A stretch of 64,000 nt of DNA from Pedobacter sp. ISL-64 (GCF_018613605.1 NZ_JAGGPU010000006.1:354411-418410); one strand, 5' to 3'; positions 28,504 through 37,595 are shown, counted from the stretch's first letter. A program made the numbers and translations. Notes: generated by a model from the letters alone, not told the origin.

Positions 28504-28709
28504 TTTGTAACTTAAATTCAGATAAGGTAAAAATCTATCTACAATACGCTCTTTTTAAGGTTTGGAACAGTGGCCAAGACTGGCGAATTATGGTGGTATA
28601 ATCTTCGTATTAAAATCGGTAAGATTAGGTAAAGAGGCTGAGCGCAGCATATAAAAAAGCAACAACAACCAATTCCAAATATTATCAACCCTAAACCTAA
28701 AATTATCGT

Positions 28710-30323
28710 ATGAAAAAAAACAGTCTACTTTTAACAGGGCTATTCTGTGCCTGCCTGTTCGTCCTATCTTGTAAAAAGGCCGAAGTATTACAACAAGAGG
28801 AAAAAACCTTCTCTATTAACAAAAAACTGGCTACAACCAACATTATTACCCAAAGCCGCAATGTAAATGTTGTGTATTTTGTACCTAACGACCTCGATAC
28901 CCTTGCAGGGTATAGGAAAAGGTTGAGCGATCTTTTATTATGGACACAAGATTGGTACAAACAAGAAATGAACCGCAATGGTTATGGCAATAAAACATTT
29001 GGCCTTGCTGATGATGGCACAGGAAATGTAAAAATCCTAACCATTAGAGGAACGTTGCCGAAAGCGAGTTATCCGTACTCCGGAGGTAGCGGGGCAGTTG
29101 CCAGCGAAGTAAACGCTTATTTTGCTGCGCATCCAGCTGATAAAACCAGCGATCATACTTTGATCATTATTCCAAGGTATTCTATCGGTTCTAATGGTAC
29201 ACCAAGCGGAGGTCCATTTTATGGTACCGGCAGATGGTGTTACGCGCTGGATTATGAAGAAATGGACATTGCAAATCTTGGCTTAAGCACTACCATTGGC
29301 AATCGCTTCAGTGTTTGGTTTGGAGGTATGGTACATGAACTTGGCCACGGATTAAATCTACCGCACAATAGGCAGAAAGTTTCTGAAAACTCAACCTTGG
29401 GCATGGCATTAATGTGGGCCGGTAATGGAACCTTAGGAAAGAGTCCTACATTTTTAACGGCTGCAGACGCTGCTATTTTAAATGCCAATCAGGTTTTCAA
29501 TAATAACGCTGGCACCTATTACGGTTCGGTAACCAGCAGCATTAATAAAATATACGCCAGCTACTCCAGCGCTTTGGCTTCTATAGTGGTATCTGGAAAA
29601 TTCACTTCTACTGGCAACGTAACCAGCATTCTGTATTATAATGACCCTAATGTAAACAATGAGGGTACAGGTGTAAATAAGGATTACAATGCCATTACGT
29701 GGGAATCGAAAAAGATAGGTACAGATAGTTTTAGGGTTGTAATGCCAATTGCCGATTTACAGGAAAAAGCTGATGGTATTCCATACGAACTAAAAGTTAA
29801 ACTGGTACACGACAATGGAACCGTAACGGAGCAGGTTTATGCCTATACTTTTTCAGGAGGTTTACCGGTACTTAACTTCTCTACTAAAAATGAGTTAAGC
29901 AAAACAGGCTGGAGTATTGCTTCATTTAGTTCTGAAGAAACCAGTGGCGAGGGCGCTACAAATGGTAGGGCAAGCAAATTGATTGACAACAGTGCAAGTA
30001 CATATTGGCATTCGAGATGGAGCAGCTCGGCCACAAGCTACCCACATACTATAGTAATCAATTTGGACGCTTCAAAAACGGCAAATGGCTTAAGTTTAAC
30101 ACAAAGAAGTGGTTTAAGCAGGGCTGTGAAAAACTTTGAACTACTAACGAGTACAGATGGCGTAAACTTTACCTCAGTTAATAACTATGTGGCCCAAAAT
30201 GTAAATGGCGCACAGTACTTTGATTTTGGTACTACCAAAACTTTCCAGTATTTTAAAGTTATTTTAAATTCAGCACAGGATGGTCTGCAGTTTGCCAGTC
30301 TTGCAGAATTGGGATTATATTAG
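28710..30323 (+). CDS. zinc metallopeptidase lipoprotein with C-terminal F5/8 type C domain
   Basis: This 537-residue protein has a lipoprotein signal peptide with lipobox LSCKK (Cys21). The zinc site is MVHELGHGLNLPHN, with His209, Glu210, His213 and His219: a HExxHxxxxxH pattern like metzincins, but with Asn where metzincins have Gly. The C-terminal 140 residues (from LSKTGWSIASFSSEE, through ASTYWHSRW, to the final AELGLY) form a discoidin/F5-8 type C carbohydrate-binding domain, as in glycan-acting proteases and hydrolases. It is probably anchored on the cell surface and targets a glycoprotein. The upstream gap has paired operator-like sites. It ends at a strong bidirectional terminator. 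The exact peptidase family is not certain. Confidence 0.85.
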   Translation: MKKNSLLLTGLFCACLFVLSCKKAEVLQQEEKTFSINKKLATTNIITQSRNVNVVYFVPNDLDTLAGYRKRLSDLLLWTQDWYKQEMNRNGYGNKTFGLADDGTGNVKILTIRGTLPKASYPYSGGSGAVASEVNAYFAAHPADKTSDHTLIIIPRYSIGSNGTPSGGPFYGTGRWCYALDYEEMDIANLGLSTTIGNRFSVWFGGMVHELGHGLNLPHNRQKVSENSTLGMALMWAGNGTLGKSPTFLTAADAAILNANQVFNNNAGTYYGSVTSSINKIYASYSSALASIVVSGKFTSTGNVTSILYYNDPNVNNEGTGVNKDYNAITWESKKIGTDSFRVVMPIADLQEKADGIPYELKVKLVHDNGTVTEQVYAYTFSGGLPVLNFSTKNELSKTGWSIASFSSEETSGEGATNGRASKLIDNSASTYWHSRWSSSATSYPHTIVINLDASKTANGLSLTQRSGLSRAVKNFELLTSTDGVNFTSVNNYVAQNVNGAQYFDFGTTKTFQYFKVILNSAQDGLQFASLAELGLY

Positions 30324-30343
30324 ATTTTCAAAACCAAACAACA

Positions 30344-30375
30344 AAAAAGGTCCCGATTTACATCGGGACCTTTTT
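30344..30375. terminator. bidirectional terminator between metallopeptidase gene and rplT
   Basis: A 14-base perfect stem, AAAAAGGTCCCGAT at 30344-30357 with ATCGGGACCTTTTT at 30362-30375, closes a 4-base loop. Oligo-A and oligo-T ends suit termination in both directions. It sits between the two convergent stop codons. Confidence 0.93.
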
Positions 30376-30404
30376 AAATATGATTATCGCCTAAGCGAAA
30401 ATTT

Positions 30405-30749
30405 CTATTTTACTGCATCAATTACAGCTTTGAAAGCTTCTGGGTGATTCATTGCTAAATCAGCCAATACTTTACGGTTTAAACCGATTTCTTTAGAAGC
30501 TAGTTTACCAATTAATTGAGAGTAAGAAATACCGTGCTGACGAGCACCTGCATTAATACGTTGGATCCATAATCCGCGGAATTCTCTTTTCTTAACTTTA
30601 CGGTCACGGTATGCATATTGCAAACCTTTTTCTACTGTGTTTTTAGCAACAGTATAAACCTTACTTCTTGCTCCCCAATAGCCTTTGGCTAGATTAAGGA
30701 TTTTTTTTCTTCTTCTTCTCGAAGCTACTGCGTTTACCGAACGTGGCAT
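30405..30749 (-). CDS. rplT: 50S ribosomal protein L20
   Basis: L20 binds 23S rRNA early in large-subunit assembly. The protein begins [18 protein letters not shown] and has the typical basic N-terminal arm followed by [15 protein letters not shown] and the helical C-terminal domain ending in a DAVK tail. I start it at the ATG at 30749 (114 residues, the family norm); the open frame continues to a TTG at 30770, which would add an asparagine-rich leader not found in L20. It is the last gene of the thrS-infC-rpmI-rplT operon and is followed by a terminator at 30344-30375. In E. coli L20 represses this operon by binding a leader RNA; no such structure was identified here. Confidence 0.97.
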   Translation of the reverse strand: MPRSVNAVASRRRRKKILNLAKGYWGARSKVYTVAKNTVEKGLQYAYRDRKVKKREFRGLWIQRINAGARQHGISYSQLIGKLASKEIGLNRKVLADLAMNHPEAFKAVIDAVK

Positions 30750-30824
30750 GTTGTTGTTGTTTTTTGGCAAGCGGCGTTCCGTTTATCGGAAACTTAAAGC
30801 CTGATACCTGGTGAAATTAATAAA

Positions 30825-31025
30825 TTACTTTCCGATGCAAAGCATACGTTTAACGTTACCCATATCAGCATCAGATACGATACTTGTTTGACCTAAGGCA
30901 CGTTTACGTTTAGTACTCATCTTAGTTAAGATGTGACTTTTGTATGCGTTGTTTCTTTTGATTTTACCTGTTCCAGTAAGCGAAAAACGCTTTTTAGCAC
31001 TGGAATTGGTTTTCATTTTTGGCAT
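30825..31025 (-). CDS. rpmI: 50S ribosomal protein L35
   Basis: This 66-residue basic protein starts [24 protein letters not shown], the conserved L35 N-terminus, and has [16 protein letters not shown] in the middle. It is a small component of the large ribosomal subunit. The ATG at 31025 follows the infC stop by 29 bases and rplT begins 75 bases after its own stop, in the order seen across bacteria. Nothing is missing relative to the family length of about 65 residues. Confidence 0.97.
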   Translation of the reverse strand: MPKMKTNSSAKKRFSLTGTGKIKRNNAYKSHILTKMSTKRKRALGQTSIVSDADMGNVKRMLCIGK

Positions 31026-31054
31026 AACCTGTTTTTTAATTTATAAACCTATTT

Positions 31055-31624
31055 TTATTTTTTTGCTACTTTAGGCGCAACTGTCAGGAACATACGTTTA
31101 CCTTCCAACTTAGGTAATAACTCTACTTTTCCTACATCTTCCAAAGCCTGGGCAAATTTTAATAACAAAATCTCTCCCTGCTCTTTGTAAACAATTGCTC
31201 TACCTTTAAAATGCACGTAAGCTCTAACCTTCTCACCGTTCTCTAAAAAGCTTACTGCATGCTTCAATTTAAACTGGAAATCGTGGTCGTTGGTATTAGG
31301 ACCGAAACGGATCTCCTTAATTACAGTTTGTTTAGCATTAGATTTAATTTCTTTTTGCTTTTTCTTTTGCTCGTAAACAAATTTACTGTAATCAATAATT
31401 CTACAAACTGGTGGTACGGCATTTGGAGATATTTCTACCAAATCCAATTCCAGTTCATCAGCAAGTGCCAAAGCTTTTGCCAAAGGATAAATCCCCGGTT
31501 CAACATTATCGCCAGCTAAACGCACTTCGGGCGATTTAATATACTGATTAATGTTATGCTCTGCTTCTTTTTTCTTAAAAGGTGGACGTGGTCCCCTGTT
31601 AAATCCTGGTCTTCCTAATGCCAA
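31055..31624 (-). CDS. infC: translation initiation factor IF-3 (TTG start)
   Basis: IF-3 binds the 30S subunit and checks start codon and initiator tRNA. The 189-residue sequence has a basic N-terminal extension, the N-domain ([22 protein letters not shown]), a lysine-rich linker, and the C-domain ([25 protein letters not shown]). The start is TTG at 31624: the 16 bases between it and the thrS stop contain no ATG or GTG in frame. A non-ATG infC start is meaningful, because in E. coli an AUU start lets IF-3 repress its own synthesis; the same logic could apply here. The residue order after the start ([11 protein letters not shown]) fits the family in this phylum. Confidence 0.95.
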   Translation of the reverse strand: MALGRPGFNRGPRPPFKKKEAEHNINQYIKSPEVRLAGDNVEPGIYPLAKALALADELELDLVEISPNAVPPVCRIIDYSKFVYEQKKKQKEIKSNAKQTVIKEIRFGPNTNDHDFQFKLKHAVSFLENGEKVRAYVHFKGRAIVYKEQGEILLLKFAQALEDVGKVELLPKLEGKRMFLTVAPKVAKK

Positions 31625-31640
31625 ATTTGTACTATTTAAT

Positions 31641-33566
31641 TTAAACTGTTATTTCTTTTCTTAATAAATTGTTGAACTCTTCCAACCTCATTTCGCCTAA
31701 ATCTCCCTCACCATGTTTGCGGACAGAAACTTTTCCTTCTGCCATTTCCTTATCACCGATAATGAGCATGTATGGGATCTTTTTAACTTCCGAATCGCGT
31801 ATTTTGCGACCGATTTTCTCATCACGAAAGTCAATCAGCCCGCGAATATCGGAATTATTTAGTTCATCTAAAACTTTTTTTGCATATTCTTCATATTTTT
31901 CTGAAATAGGAAGAACAATAAATTGCTCGGGACTTAACCATAACGGGAAGTTTCCGGCACAATGTTCGATCAAAACAGCAATAAATCTTTCTAATGAACC
32001 GAATGGTGCACGGTGAATCATTACTGGTCTGTGCTTCTGGTTATCGCTACCGGTGTATTCCAATTCGAAACGCTCTGGTAGATTATAATCAACCTGGATA
32101 GTACCTAACTGCCATTTTCTACCTAAAGCATCTTTCACCATAAAATCGAGCTTAGGGCCATAGAAAGCGGCTTCGCCATATTCTACAACAGTATTTAAGC
32201 CTTTTTCTGCAGCTGCTTCGATAATGGCATTTTCAGATAGTCTCCAATTTTCGTCAGAACCAATATATTTCGATTTGTTCTCCGGGTCTCTTAATGAAAC
32301 CTGAGCAGTGTAGTTATCAAAACCTAATGATTTAAATACATAAAGCACTAAGTCGATTACTTTTTTAAACTCTTCTTTCACCTGTTCTGGCATGCAGAAT
32401 AAGTGTGCATCATCTTGAGTAAAGCCACGTACACGGGTTAGCCCATGTAATTCGCCACTTTGTTCGTAACGGTAAACCGTGCCAAACTCGGCAAAACGAA
32501 CCGGAAGATCTTTGTAAGAACGAGGTTTTGTTTTGTAAATCTCACAGTGATGAGGGCAGTTCATCGGTTTTAAGAAAAACTCCTCTCCTTCTTGTGGCGT
32601 TTTAATTGGTTGGAACGAATCTTTACCGTATTTCTCCCAGTGACCTGAGGTTACATATAAATTTTTATGGCCGATATGCGGTGTTACCACTTGCTCGTAA
32701 CCTGCTTTAGCCTGTGCTTTAGTTAAAAAGTTCACCAAGCGCTCGCGCAAAGCAGTTCCTTTAGGCAACCATAAAGGCAAGCCCATTCCTACTTTTTCTG
32801 AGAAAGCAAATAACTCCAGCTCTTTCCCTAATTTACGGTGATCGCGTTTTTTTGCCTCCTCAATCATTAAAAGATATTCAGTAAGCTCGCTCGCCTTAGG
32901 AAAAGTTACACCATAAATACGGGTTAACTGTTTTTTGGTTTCATCGCCTCGCCAGTAAGCACCAGCTACATTCATCAGTTTTACTGCCTTCACAAAACCA
33001 GTATTCGGAATATGTGGACCACGGCATAAATCGGTAAATGAACCTTGGGTATAGAAAGTAATTTTACCATCTTCCAGGCCATCAATTAAATCCAATTTGT
33101 ACTCATCGCCTTTTTCGGTAAAATATTTTACCGCATCAGCTTTGCTCACACTTTCGCGTACAAAAGTTTCCTTTTGCTTAGCCAGTTCGATCATTTTGGT
33201 TTCGATGGCTTTGAAATCATCCGAAGAAAATTCACGGTCGCCAAAGTCTACATCATAATAAAAACCAGTTTCGATAGCTGGGCCGATACCGAATTTGGTA
33301 CCCGGATAAAGTGCTTCTAAAGCCTCAGCCATTAAGTGAGCTGATGAATGCCAAAAAGTCGATTTTCCGGCAGTATCATTCCAGGTCAATAATTTTACTG
33401 ATGAATCAGATTCGATTGGTCTTGTTGAATCCCAAACTTCGCCATTAACCTCAGCGGCTAATACGTTACGGGCCAAGCCCTCAGAAATTGACAATGCAAT
33501 TTGGTGGGCAGAAGTGCCCTTTTCATACTGACGGACAGAACCGTCAGGTAAAGTAATGTTAATCAT
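31641..33566 (-). CDS. thrS: threonyl-tRNA synthetase
   Basis: This 641-residue class II synthetase charges tRNA-Thr and edits mischarged Ser-tRNA. It has an N-terminal TGS domain (residues 1-60), an editing domain with [12 protein letters not shown] near residue 73, the zinc ligands in [11 protein letters not shown], motif 2 in [24 protein letters not shown], motif 3 in [15 protein letters not shown], and a C-terminal anticodon-binding domain. The ATG at 33566 lies about 70 bases downstream of a good -7 box. It leads the thrS-infC-rpmI-rplT operon. Length and motifs are all normal. Confidence 0.98.
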   Translation of the reverse strand: MINITLPDGSVRQYEKGTSAHQIALSISEGLARNVLAAEVNGEVWDSTRPIESDSSVKLLTWNDTAGKSTFWHSSAHLMAEALEALYPGTKFGIGPAIETGFYYDVDFGDREFSSDDFKAIETKMIELAKQKETFVRESVSKADAVKYFTEKGDEYKLDLIDGLEDGKITFYTQGSFTDLCRGPHIPNTGFVKAVKLMNVAGAYWRGDETKKQLTRIYGVTFPKASELTEYLLMIEEAKKRDHRKLGKELELFAFSEKVGMGLPLWLPKGTALRERLVNFLTKAQAKAGYEQVVTPHIGHKNLYVTSGHWEKYGKDSFQPIKTPQEGEEFFLKPMNCPHHCEIYKTKPRSYKDLPVRFAEFGTVYRYEQSGELHGLTRVRGFTQDDAHLFCMPEQVKEEFKKVIDLVLYVFKSLGFDNYTAQVSLRDPENKSKYIGSDENWRLSENAIIEAAAEKGLNTVVEYGEAAFYGPKLDFMVKDALGRKWQLGTIQVDYNLPERFELEYTGSDNQKHRPVMIHRAPFGSLERFIAVLIEHCAGNFPLWLSPEQFIVLPISEKYEEYAKKVLDELNNSDIRGLIDFRDEKIGRKIRDSEVKKIPYMLIIGDKEMAEGKVSVRKHGEGDLGEMRLEEFNNLLRKEITV

Positions 33567-33635
33567 CTACAACTATGATTTAAATTTTAAATAAAAAAGT
33601 TTTAAAGATCACTTACAATGTGATTTTATTTTGTG

Positions 33636-33643
33636 CAAAGGTA
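33636..33643 (-). promoter_or_regulatory. -7 promoter box for thrS operon
   Basis: On the minus strand 33643-33636 reads TACCTTTG, an exact TAnnTTTG match, followed by CAC. It lies 69 bases upstream of the thrS ATG, giving a leader of roughly 65 bases in which regulation could occur. No -33 motif was obvious. Confidence 0.6.
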
Positions 33644-33682
33644 CGAAATTTATCCTGCTATTTAATACTGCCGCTTAAAATT

Positions 33683-34177
33683 CTACTTCGGCTGCAGTCC
33701 TACTTCTTGCAGATAAACTTTCTGTATGGCCAGTAACTGATCAGGATAGGTATTCAGTTTTTCATATTTAACGGCCAGCAGGTCATAGTATTTTCGTTTT
33801 TCGTCAATGGCTTTTACATGCAGCATTTCCTTTGCTGTTTTGCCATAATCGTTTATGGCAGTGAGGTATTGTGTTACACCTTCGTTAAATTTTGCAGCCG
33901 CTTTACTTGGTTTCAAACGTGCGATATCAAGAAGGTCTATTTTTGAATTATTGATCAGATTATCAGCCTTGTGCGACAGGAAAATAGAATCAGGAAAACC
34001 TTTTGCATATACCTTCGAAGTATCTCTAAAAACACTATCTGTTTCATCGATCTGTTTCATTTCCTGCAAAAAAATTGAAGTTACTTTTTCATTGTAGGCA
34101 TAATCATTATTTGATGAGTTGCAGCTAAACAGCATAATTAAGAAAAGGAAAAACAAGGCAGGTTTTAAAGATTTCAT
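33683..34177 (-). CDS. hypothetical lipoprotein
   Basis: This 164-residue protein has a signal peptide of about 18 residues ending at a lipobox, LFSCNSS (Cys19). The mature part is mostly helical and charged, with no cysteine pair or catalytic motif I recognise. It starts right after the acyltransferase gene, whose last 4 bases overlap its ATG (34174-34177), so the two are cotranslated. A repeated pattern of Tyr and Lys residues in the C-terminal 60 residues suggests a helical bundle. I do not recognise the family. Location on the inner or outer membrane cannot be settled from the residues after the cysteine. Confidence 0.75.
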   Translation of the reverse strand: MKSLKPALFFLFLIMLFSCNSSNNDYAYNEKVTSIFLQEMKQIDETDSVFRDTSKVYAKGFPDSIFLSHKADNLINNSKIDLLDIARLKPSKAAAKFNEGVTQYLTAINDYGKTAKEMLHVKAIDEKRKYYDLLAVKYEKLNTYPDQLLAIQKVYLQEVGLQPK

Positions 34178-35271
34178 ATTCTGTTATCGTTTAAAAATTT
34201 TTGTTTAAGGTATTTACGCAAAGGAGTATCTACAAATCTCATTACCATATAAGCGAAAACGGTTAAAAGGAGTACAGAAACCGGTATCACCACCCAAAGC
34301 GAGGATGCTGGAGGCTGAACTTCGGCTACATAGGTTAAAAATATCCAGACAAATGGATAATGTACCATATAAAGCGGATATGATATTTCGCCTGAGAGAT
34401 TACAGATCTTTTTAAACGATGGGTTTAATACTGTACCTGCTCCTAATGCCACTAAAAGTGGAAAGTAAAACAGCACAAGTACCGGCTCGGTAATCCAATT
34501 GTATTTATCATTAAAAGGAACTAAAAAGGCTGCGAGCAAAAGCACGATCATGCCTAAAAAGCCAAGTTTATTTTTGATCACCCAATTTAAACGGTAAACC
34601 AGCATACCGGCTGTAAAAGAATACAGCACACGTGCTCCACCGTCCCAGAAATTCTGCCCTCCCCAGCCGCCACCTACGTTGGTAGCGCGAACAGCTATAT
34701 AACAAAGGCATACCGCTCCTATAACAACCAAAGCGATCAGTGATTTTTTACCCAGGCGGTAAAGTATAAAAATGTAAAAGATATTGGCAATATATTCCCA
34801 AAATAACGACCAGGCCGGTGCATTTAAGCAGAATAAGTTGGTATACCGCTCAGGCATGGCCGGATAAGGGATTAAAAAAGCTGAGGATAAAAATAAAAGA
34901 AAGGTTTTCCCGAATCCATAAACCTCATAAAGATCGCTGTATGGATCGATCAGAAAAGTGATCAGCCCTAAAACGGAACCAATAACCACCAGCGGGTGCA
35001 AACGGATAAGCCTTAATTTAAAGAACTGTGTAATCCCGATATGTGGTGCACGGCTATCGTAAGCATAGGCAATTACAAAGCCGGATAAACAGAAAAAGAA
35101 ATCGACAGCGAGGAAACCATGTGAAAGAAAATTCTTGTTATAATTGGTAATTGCGATTTCCATAAAGTGATAAATTACCACCACAATGGCAGCTACGCCC
35201 CTTAATCCATCTAAAATTTCGAAATGTTGCTTGGTTGCTAATAAATTTGTTTTGTTCTCGGCTGTAATCAC
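34174..35271 (-). CDS. acyltransferase family 3 (OafA/YrhL-like) membrane protein
   Basis: This 365-residue integral membrane O-acyltransferase has about ten membrane helices. The signature ILDGLRGVAAIVVVIYHF near residue 18 carries the conserved Arg, and the catalytic-type His is in VIYHFMEIA. FFCLSGFVIAYAYDSR follows as in OafA. It transfers acetyl or other acyl groups to cell-surface sugars. The start is a GTG at 35271: an in-frame stop lies three codons upstream and no ATG lies between. The adjacent lipoprotein gene overlaps by 4 bases. No polysaccharide locus is directly beside it, so the substrate is open. Confidence 0.9.
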   Translation of the reverse strand: MITAENKTNLLATKQHFEILDGLRGVAAIVVVIYHFMEIAITNYNKNFLSHGFLAVDFFFCLSGFVIAYAYDSRAPHIGITQFFKLRLIRLHPLVVIGSVLGLITFLIDPYSDLYEVYGFGKTFLLFLSSAFLIPYPAMPERYTNLFCLNAPAWSLFWEYIANIFYIFILYRLGKKSLIALVVIGAVCLCYIAVRATNVGGGWGGQNFWDGGARVLYSFTAGMLVYRLNWVIKNKLGFLGMIVLLLAAFLVPFNDKYNWITEPVLVLFYFPLLVALGAGTVLNPSFKKICNLSGEISYPLYMVHYPFVWIFLTYVAEVQPPASSLWVVIPVSVLLLTVFAYMVMRFVDTPLRKYLKQKFLNDNRI

Positions 35272-35363
35272 TTTTGGCTAGGTTATATTTAACCCCAATA
35301 ATAGTTATTCTCAGTTTAGATGCAAAAACTAAGGCCAACCTTTTCAAAAATGATACAAAAAAA

Positions 35364-35389
35364 GCCCTGAAAGCTTACACTATCAGGGC
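35364..35389 (-). terminator. terminator after the GLPGLI-like gene
   Basis: GCCCTGA at 35364-35370 pairs with TCAGGGC at 35383-35389 across a 12-base loop. On the minus strand the stem is followed by a run of seven T, so it terminates the leftward GLPGLI-like gene that ends at 35418. Confidence 0.8.
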
Positions 35390-35417
35390 AACAATAGAAT
35401 TATTATGGTGGTCTTGA

Positions 35418-36317
35418 TTAATTCATACCAAATGATCTTACCTGGCCACTACCACCTGGTCTGTTCTGTCTAAAACGTTTCATCATGTTCTCCATTTTAG
35501 TTTTATACTCTTCAGCAGTGATCAATTTTGCTTTTTTAGGTGCGGTTACATCTTTTGCACTTACATTCCTATATTCGATGCTTTTGGCAATTGAACTATT
35601 ACCTCTGCCTTCGATCGCTAAAACAGCACCTTCAGTCCACATATTTGGGTTCGGAGAAAAGTCGAAGCCTAAATCTTTTGTATACCAGATTTTGGTTTCT
35701 TCTACTACGTTTTTATCCATATCCAAGATTTTAATAGCCCTTGTAGATCTTATAATCGCCTGGTGACAGGTAAAACCAATAATCTGTTTAGTAGAATCTG
35801 TTTTAATCACTTCTATGGTTGGTGCCGGAGCTGGTTTTGCTGTAGTGGTATCATTAGGATTTCTGCCGCCCATTCTCATTGAGCCAATCGGACCAGAAGT
35901 AGATAAAGTTAATTTACTCGGCATATAATATGTGGTATCGTTCAGATCAAAAACCTCTGTAAGACCCTTATCTGCAAATGTATAGTAATATTCTCTGTTA
36001 CCACCGCCTCCACCAAAACGCATCATCATACGGCCCATGCCGCCACCGCCACCACCTGCTCCATTACTATCTTCAGTTTCTTCAACAGGCATATAACTGG
36101 CATTTGTAGCCGTAAATAACAACTCGAAGTTGCTTTTGCTAGAAGAGGGCATTCTGGCTTTCATCTGATCGGTTAGCTGGATACCACTTGCCGAAGCCAT
36201 AGCCGCCGGATCGATAATATTTTCAAATTGTATGGCTCCTGAAGTTTTTTTCTGCTGTGCATCTGCAATTGATGCAATTGATAAAACGCCCAGTAAAGCG
36301 AAGATTATTTTTTTCAT
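35418..36317 (-). CDS. GLPGLI-like/DUF4412 secreted protein with glycine-rich insert
   Basis: This 299-residue protein has a signal peptide (MKKIIFALLG to about ADAQ). I start at the ATG at 36317; the frame runs up to an ATG at 36368 that would bury the signal peptide. The body resembles GLPGLI-family proteins of Bacteroidota: a beta-rich chain with Tyr-Tyr-Tyr and DTTYYM strands, IIGFTCHQAIIR, then IWYTKDLGFDFSPN. A glycine run (six Gly, then MGRMMMRF and five more Gly) at about residues 88-104 is an unusual insert. The family is of unknown function, secreted or periplasmic. It is a single-gene unit with its own terminator. Confidence 0.75.
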   Translation of the reverse strand: MKKIIFALLGVLSIASIADAQQKKTSGAIQFENIIDPAAMASASGIQLTDQMKARMPSSSKSNFELLFTATNASYMPVEETEDSNGAGGGGGGMGRMMMRFGGGGGNREYYYTFADKGLTEVFDLNDTTYYMPSKLTLSTSGPIGSMRMGGRNPNDTTTAKPAPAPTIEVIKTDSTKQIIGFTCHQAIIRSTRAIKILDMDKNVVEETKIWYTKDLGFDFSPNPNMWTEGAVLAIEGRGNSSIAKSIEYRNVSAKDVTAPKKAKLITAEEYKTKMENMMKRFRQNRPGGSGQVRSFGMN

Positions 36318-36835
36318 TACGATTTTGTTTTGTTGGTTAGATACGATAGCCTTAAAAAGGTTTAACAAAGATATTGTAGTTTGTAATGTAAAACGTGTTA
36401 AATTGTGTTAAAGATTACGTTTAGATCGTTTAAGCATAGATTTAGGCTGAAAGTAATTTAAATATTACAATATCGAATCTTTTTGTTGGAAAAGCAGTGT
36501 CAGTAGTTCTTGGGTTGCCACAGTCCCGCCCTTTGCTTAATCCCGATAAAAACACCTTAATTTAAAATTGATCCTTAATCGGGATAACGCTGTCGGTCGG
36601 GTTTATTTTACTCTTGATAACAGCACTATTTATGCCAACTAAACCCGATCAAAGCGAGATGCTCCCGATTTAAGCACTGTATATTTTGTTTTTTATGGTG
36701 TGCTTGCTTGTTTCACAGGTTTCATCGGAGCAGAAGCGAGAGCGGGGCTGCCCTAACCTACAGGCTTCTACAACTGCTTTCCTAAAAACAATTGTGGTAA
36801 ACTAAGTCGGAAAGTTTCCTTTTTAAGCATTGGGG
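36318..36835. other. 518-base non-coding region with repeat-like DNA
   Basis: The part nearest the GLPGLI-like gene is AT-rich and should hold its promoter. From about 36480 to 36775 the sequence becomes less AT-rich and contains CCCGATAAA with TTAATCGGGAT (36541-36594) as inverted pieces, TCGGGTTTATT with AAACCCGATC (36596-36652), and GAAGCGAGAGCGGGGCTGCCC near the end. The last piece resembles the GGAGCGAAGC...GCAGGGCTGC stretch at 47928-47975. I read it as a dispersed non-coding element. No gene is supported. Confidence 0.55.
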
Positions 36836-37573
36836 TTAATATTCCGTACTTTCCAGCCAGCCATTACACAGTACATCGGCAATGTGCATGGTTTTAATCG
36901 CAAGATTATTTTTCTCAATATACCCCTGAAGATGCAAAAGGCAAGACAAATCTGTTGAAATAATATAATCTGCCTGTTGTGCCAGCGCATGATTAACTTT
37001 CTGCTCGGCCATTGCAGATGATATAGCATCGAATTTAACCGCGAAAGTTCCGCCAAATCCACAGCACATATCCGTATCTTCCATTTCGATCATTTCTAAG
37101 CCGTGTACTTTAGAAAGCAATTGGCGGGGTTCATCTTTGATTTTGCACTCACGCAATGCGCTGCACGAATCATGGTAAACAGCTTTTCCTTCCAATTCGG
37201 CTCCAAAATAATCTCTTTTGGCTACGTTTACCAGAAAATCAGAAAGCTCCCATATATTAGATTGCAAACTCCGGCATTTGTTGTGCACAATGGTATTGGT
37301 AAACAGATCGTTAAATCCACCTTTCACCATGCCTACACACGATGCTGATGGCGCTACTACATAGGTGTTTTCGGTAAAATCGTTTAAAAATTTTGCACCC
37401 ACTTCTTTAGCCTCATCCCAATAACCAGCATTGTATGCAGGTTGCCCACAACAGGTTTGTTTTGAATTGTAGGTTACATCACATCCCGATTTTTCTAATA
37501 ACCTTAAAGTATTAAAAGCGGTTTCAGGATAGAGCTGATCTACAAAACAAGGCACAAATAATTCTACTTTCAT
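36836..37573 (-). CDS. LutA/GlcF-like (Fe-S)-binding CCG-domain oxidoreductase subunit
   Basis: This 245-residue protein has two CCG-type domains: TCCGQPAYNAG near residue 42 with CVGMVKGGF after it, and DMCCGFGGTFAVKFD in the second half with CSALRECKI before it. These cysteine sets hold an iron-sulfur centre as in LutA of the lactate oxidation complex and heterodisulfide reductase subunits. LutB and LutC are not adjacent, which is unusual; the partner proteins may be encoded elsewhere. The ATG at 37573 follows the transporter gene by 22 bases, so the two may be cotranscribed. A role in lactate use is likely but not proven by context. Confidence 0.85.
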   Translation of the reverse strand: MKVELFVPCFVDQLYPETAFNTLRLLEKSGCDVTYNSKQTCCGQPAYNAGYWDEAKEVGAKFLNDFTENTYVVAPSASCVGMVKGGFNDLFTNTIVHNKCRSLQSNIWELSDFLVNVAKRDYFGAELEGKAVYHDSCSALRECKIKDEPRQLLSKVHGLEMIEMEDTDMCCGFGGTFAVKFDAISSAMAEQKVNHALAQQADYIISTDLSCLLHLQGYIEKNNLAIKTMHIADVLCNGWLESTEY

Positions 37574-37595
37574 AATATTCTTAACGACTGCAAAC

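Larger units (their letters stand above)
27760..28709. other. 950-base non-coding mosaic of repeats and operator-like sites
   Basis: From left to right this gap holds repeat copy 2 (27782-27896), a GC-richer block (27900-28140) with two perfect palindromes, a short repeat remnant (28160-28208), a decayed TCAGATG palindrome (28287-28304), two identical operator-like sites (28342-28355 and 28461-28474) and a -7 box (28496-28503). The remaining 200 bases before the metallopeptidase gene look like an untranslated leader. An open frame on the minus strand at 27847-28143 is made wholly from repeat DNA and is not called. Confidence 0.7.

Noticed and set aside
28703..28978. Open frame antisense to the start of the metallopeptidase gene
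   Set aside because: It overlaps the signal peptide and N-terminus of a clearly coding gene on the other strand.
30750..30770. N-terminal extension of rplT to a TTG
   Set aside because: It adds an asparagine-rich leader unknown in L20; the ATG at 30749 gives the standard length.
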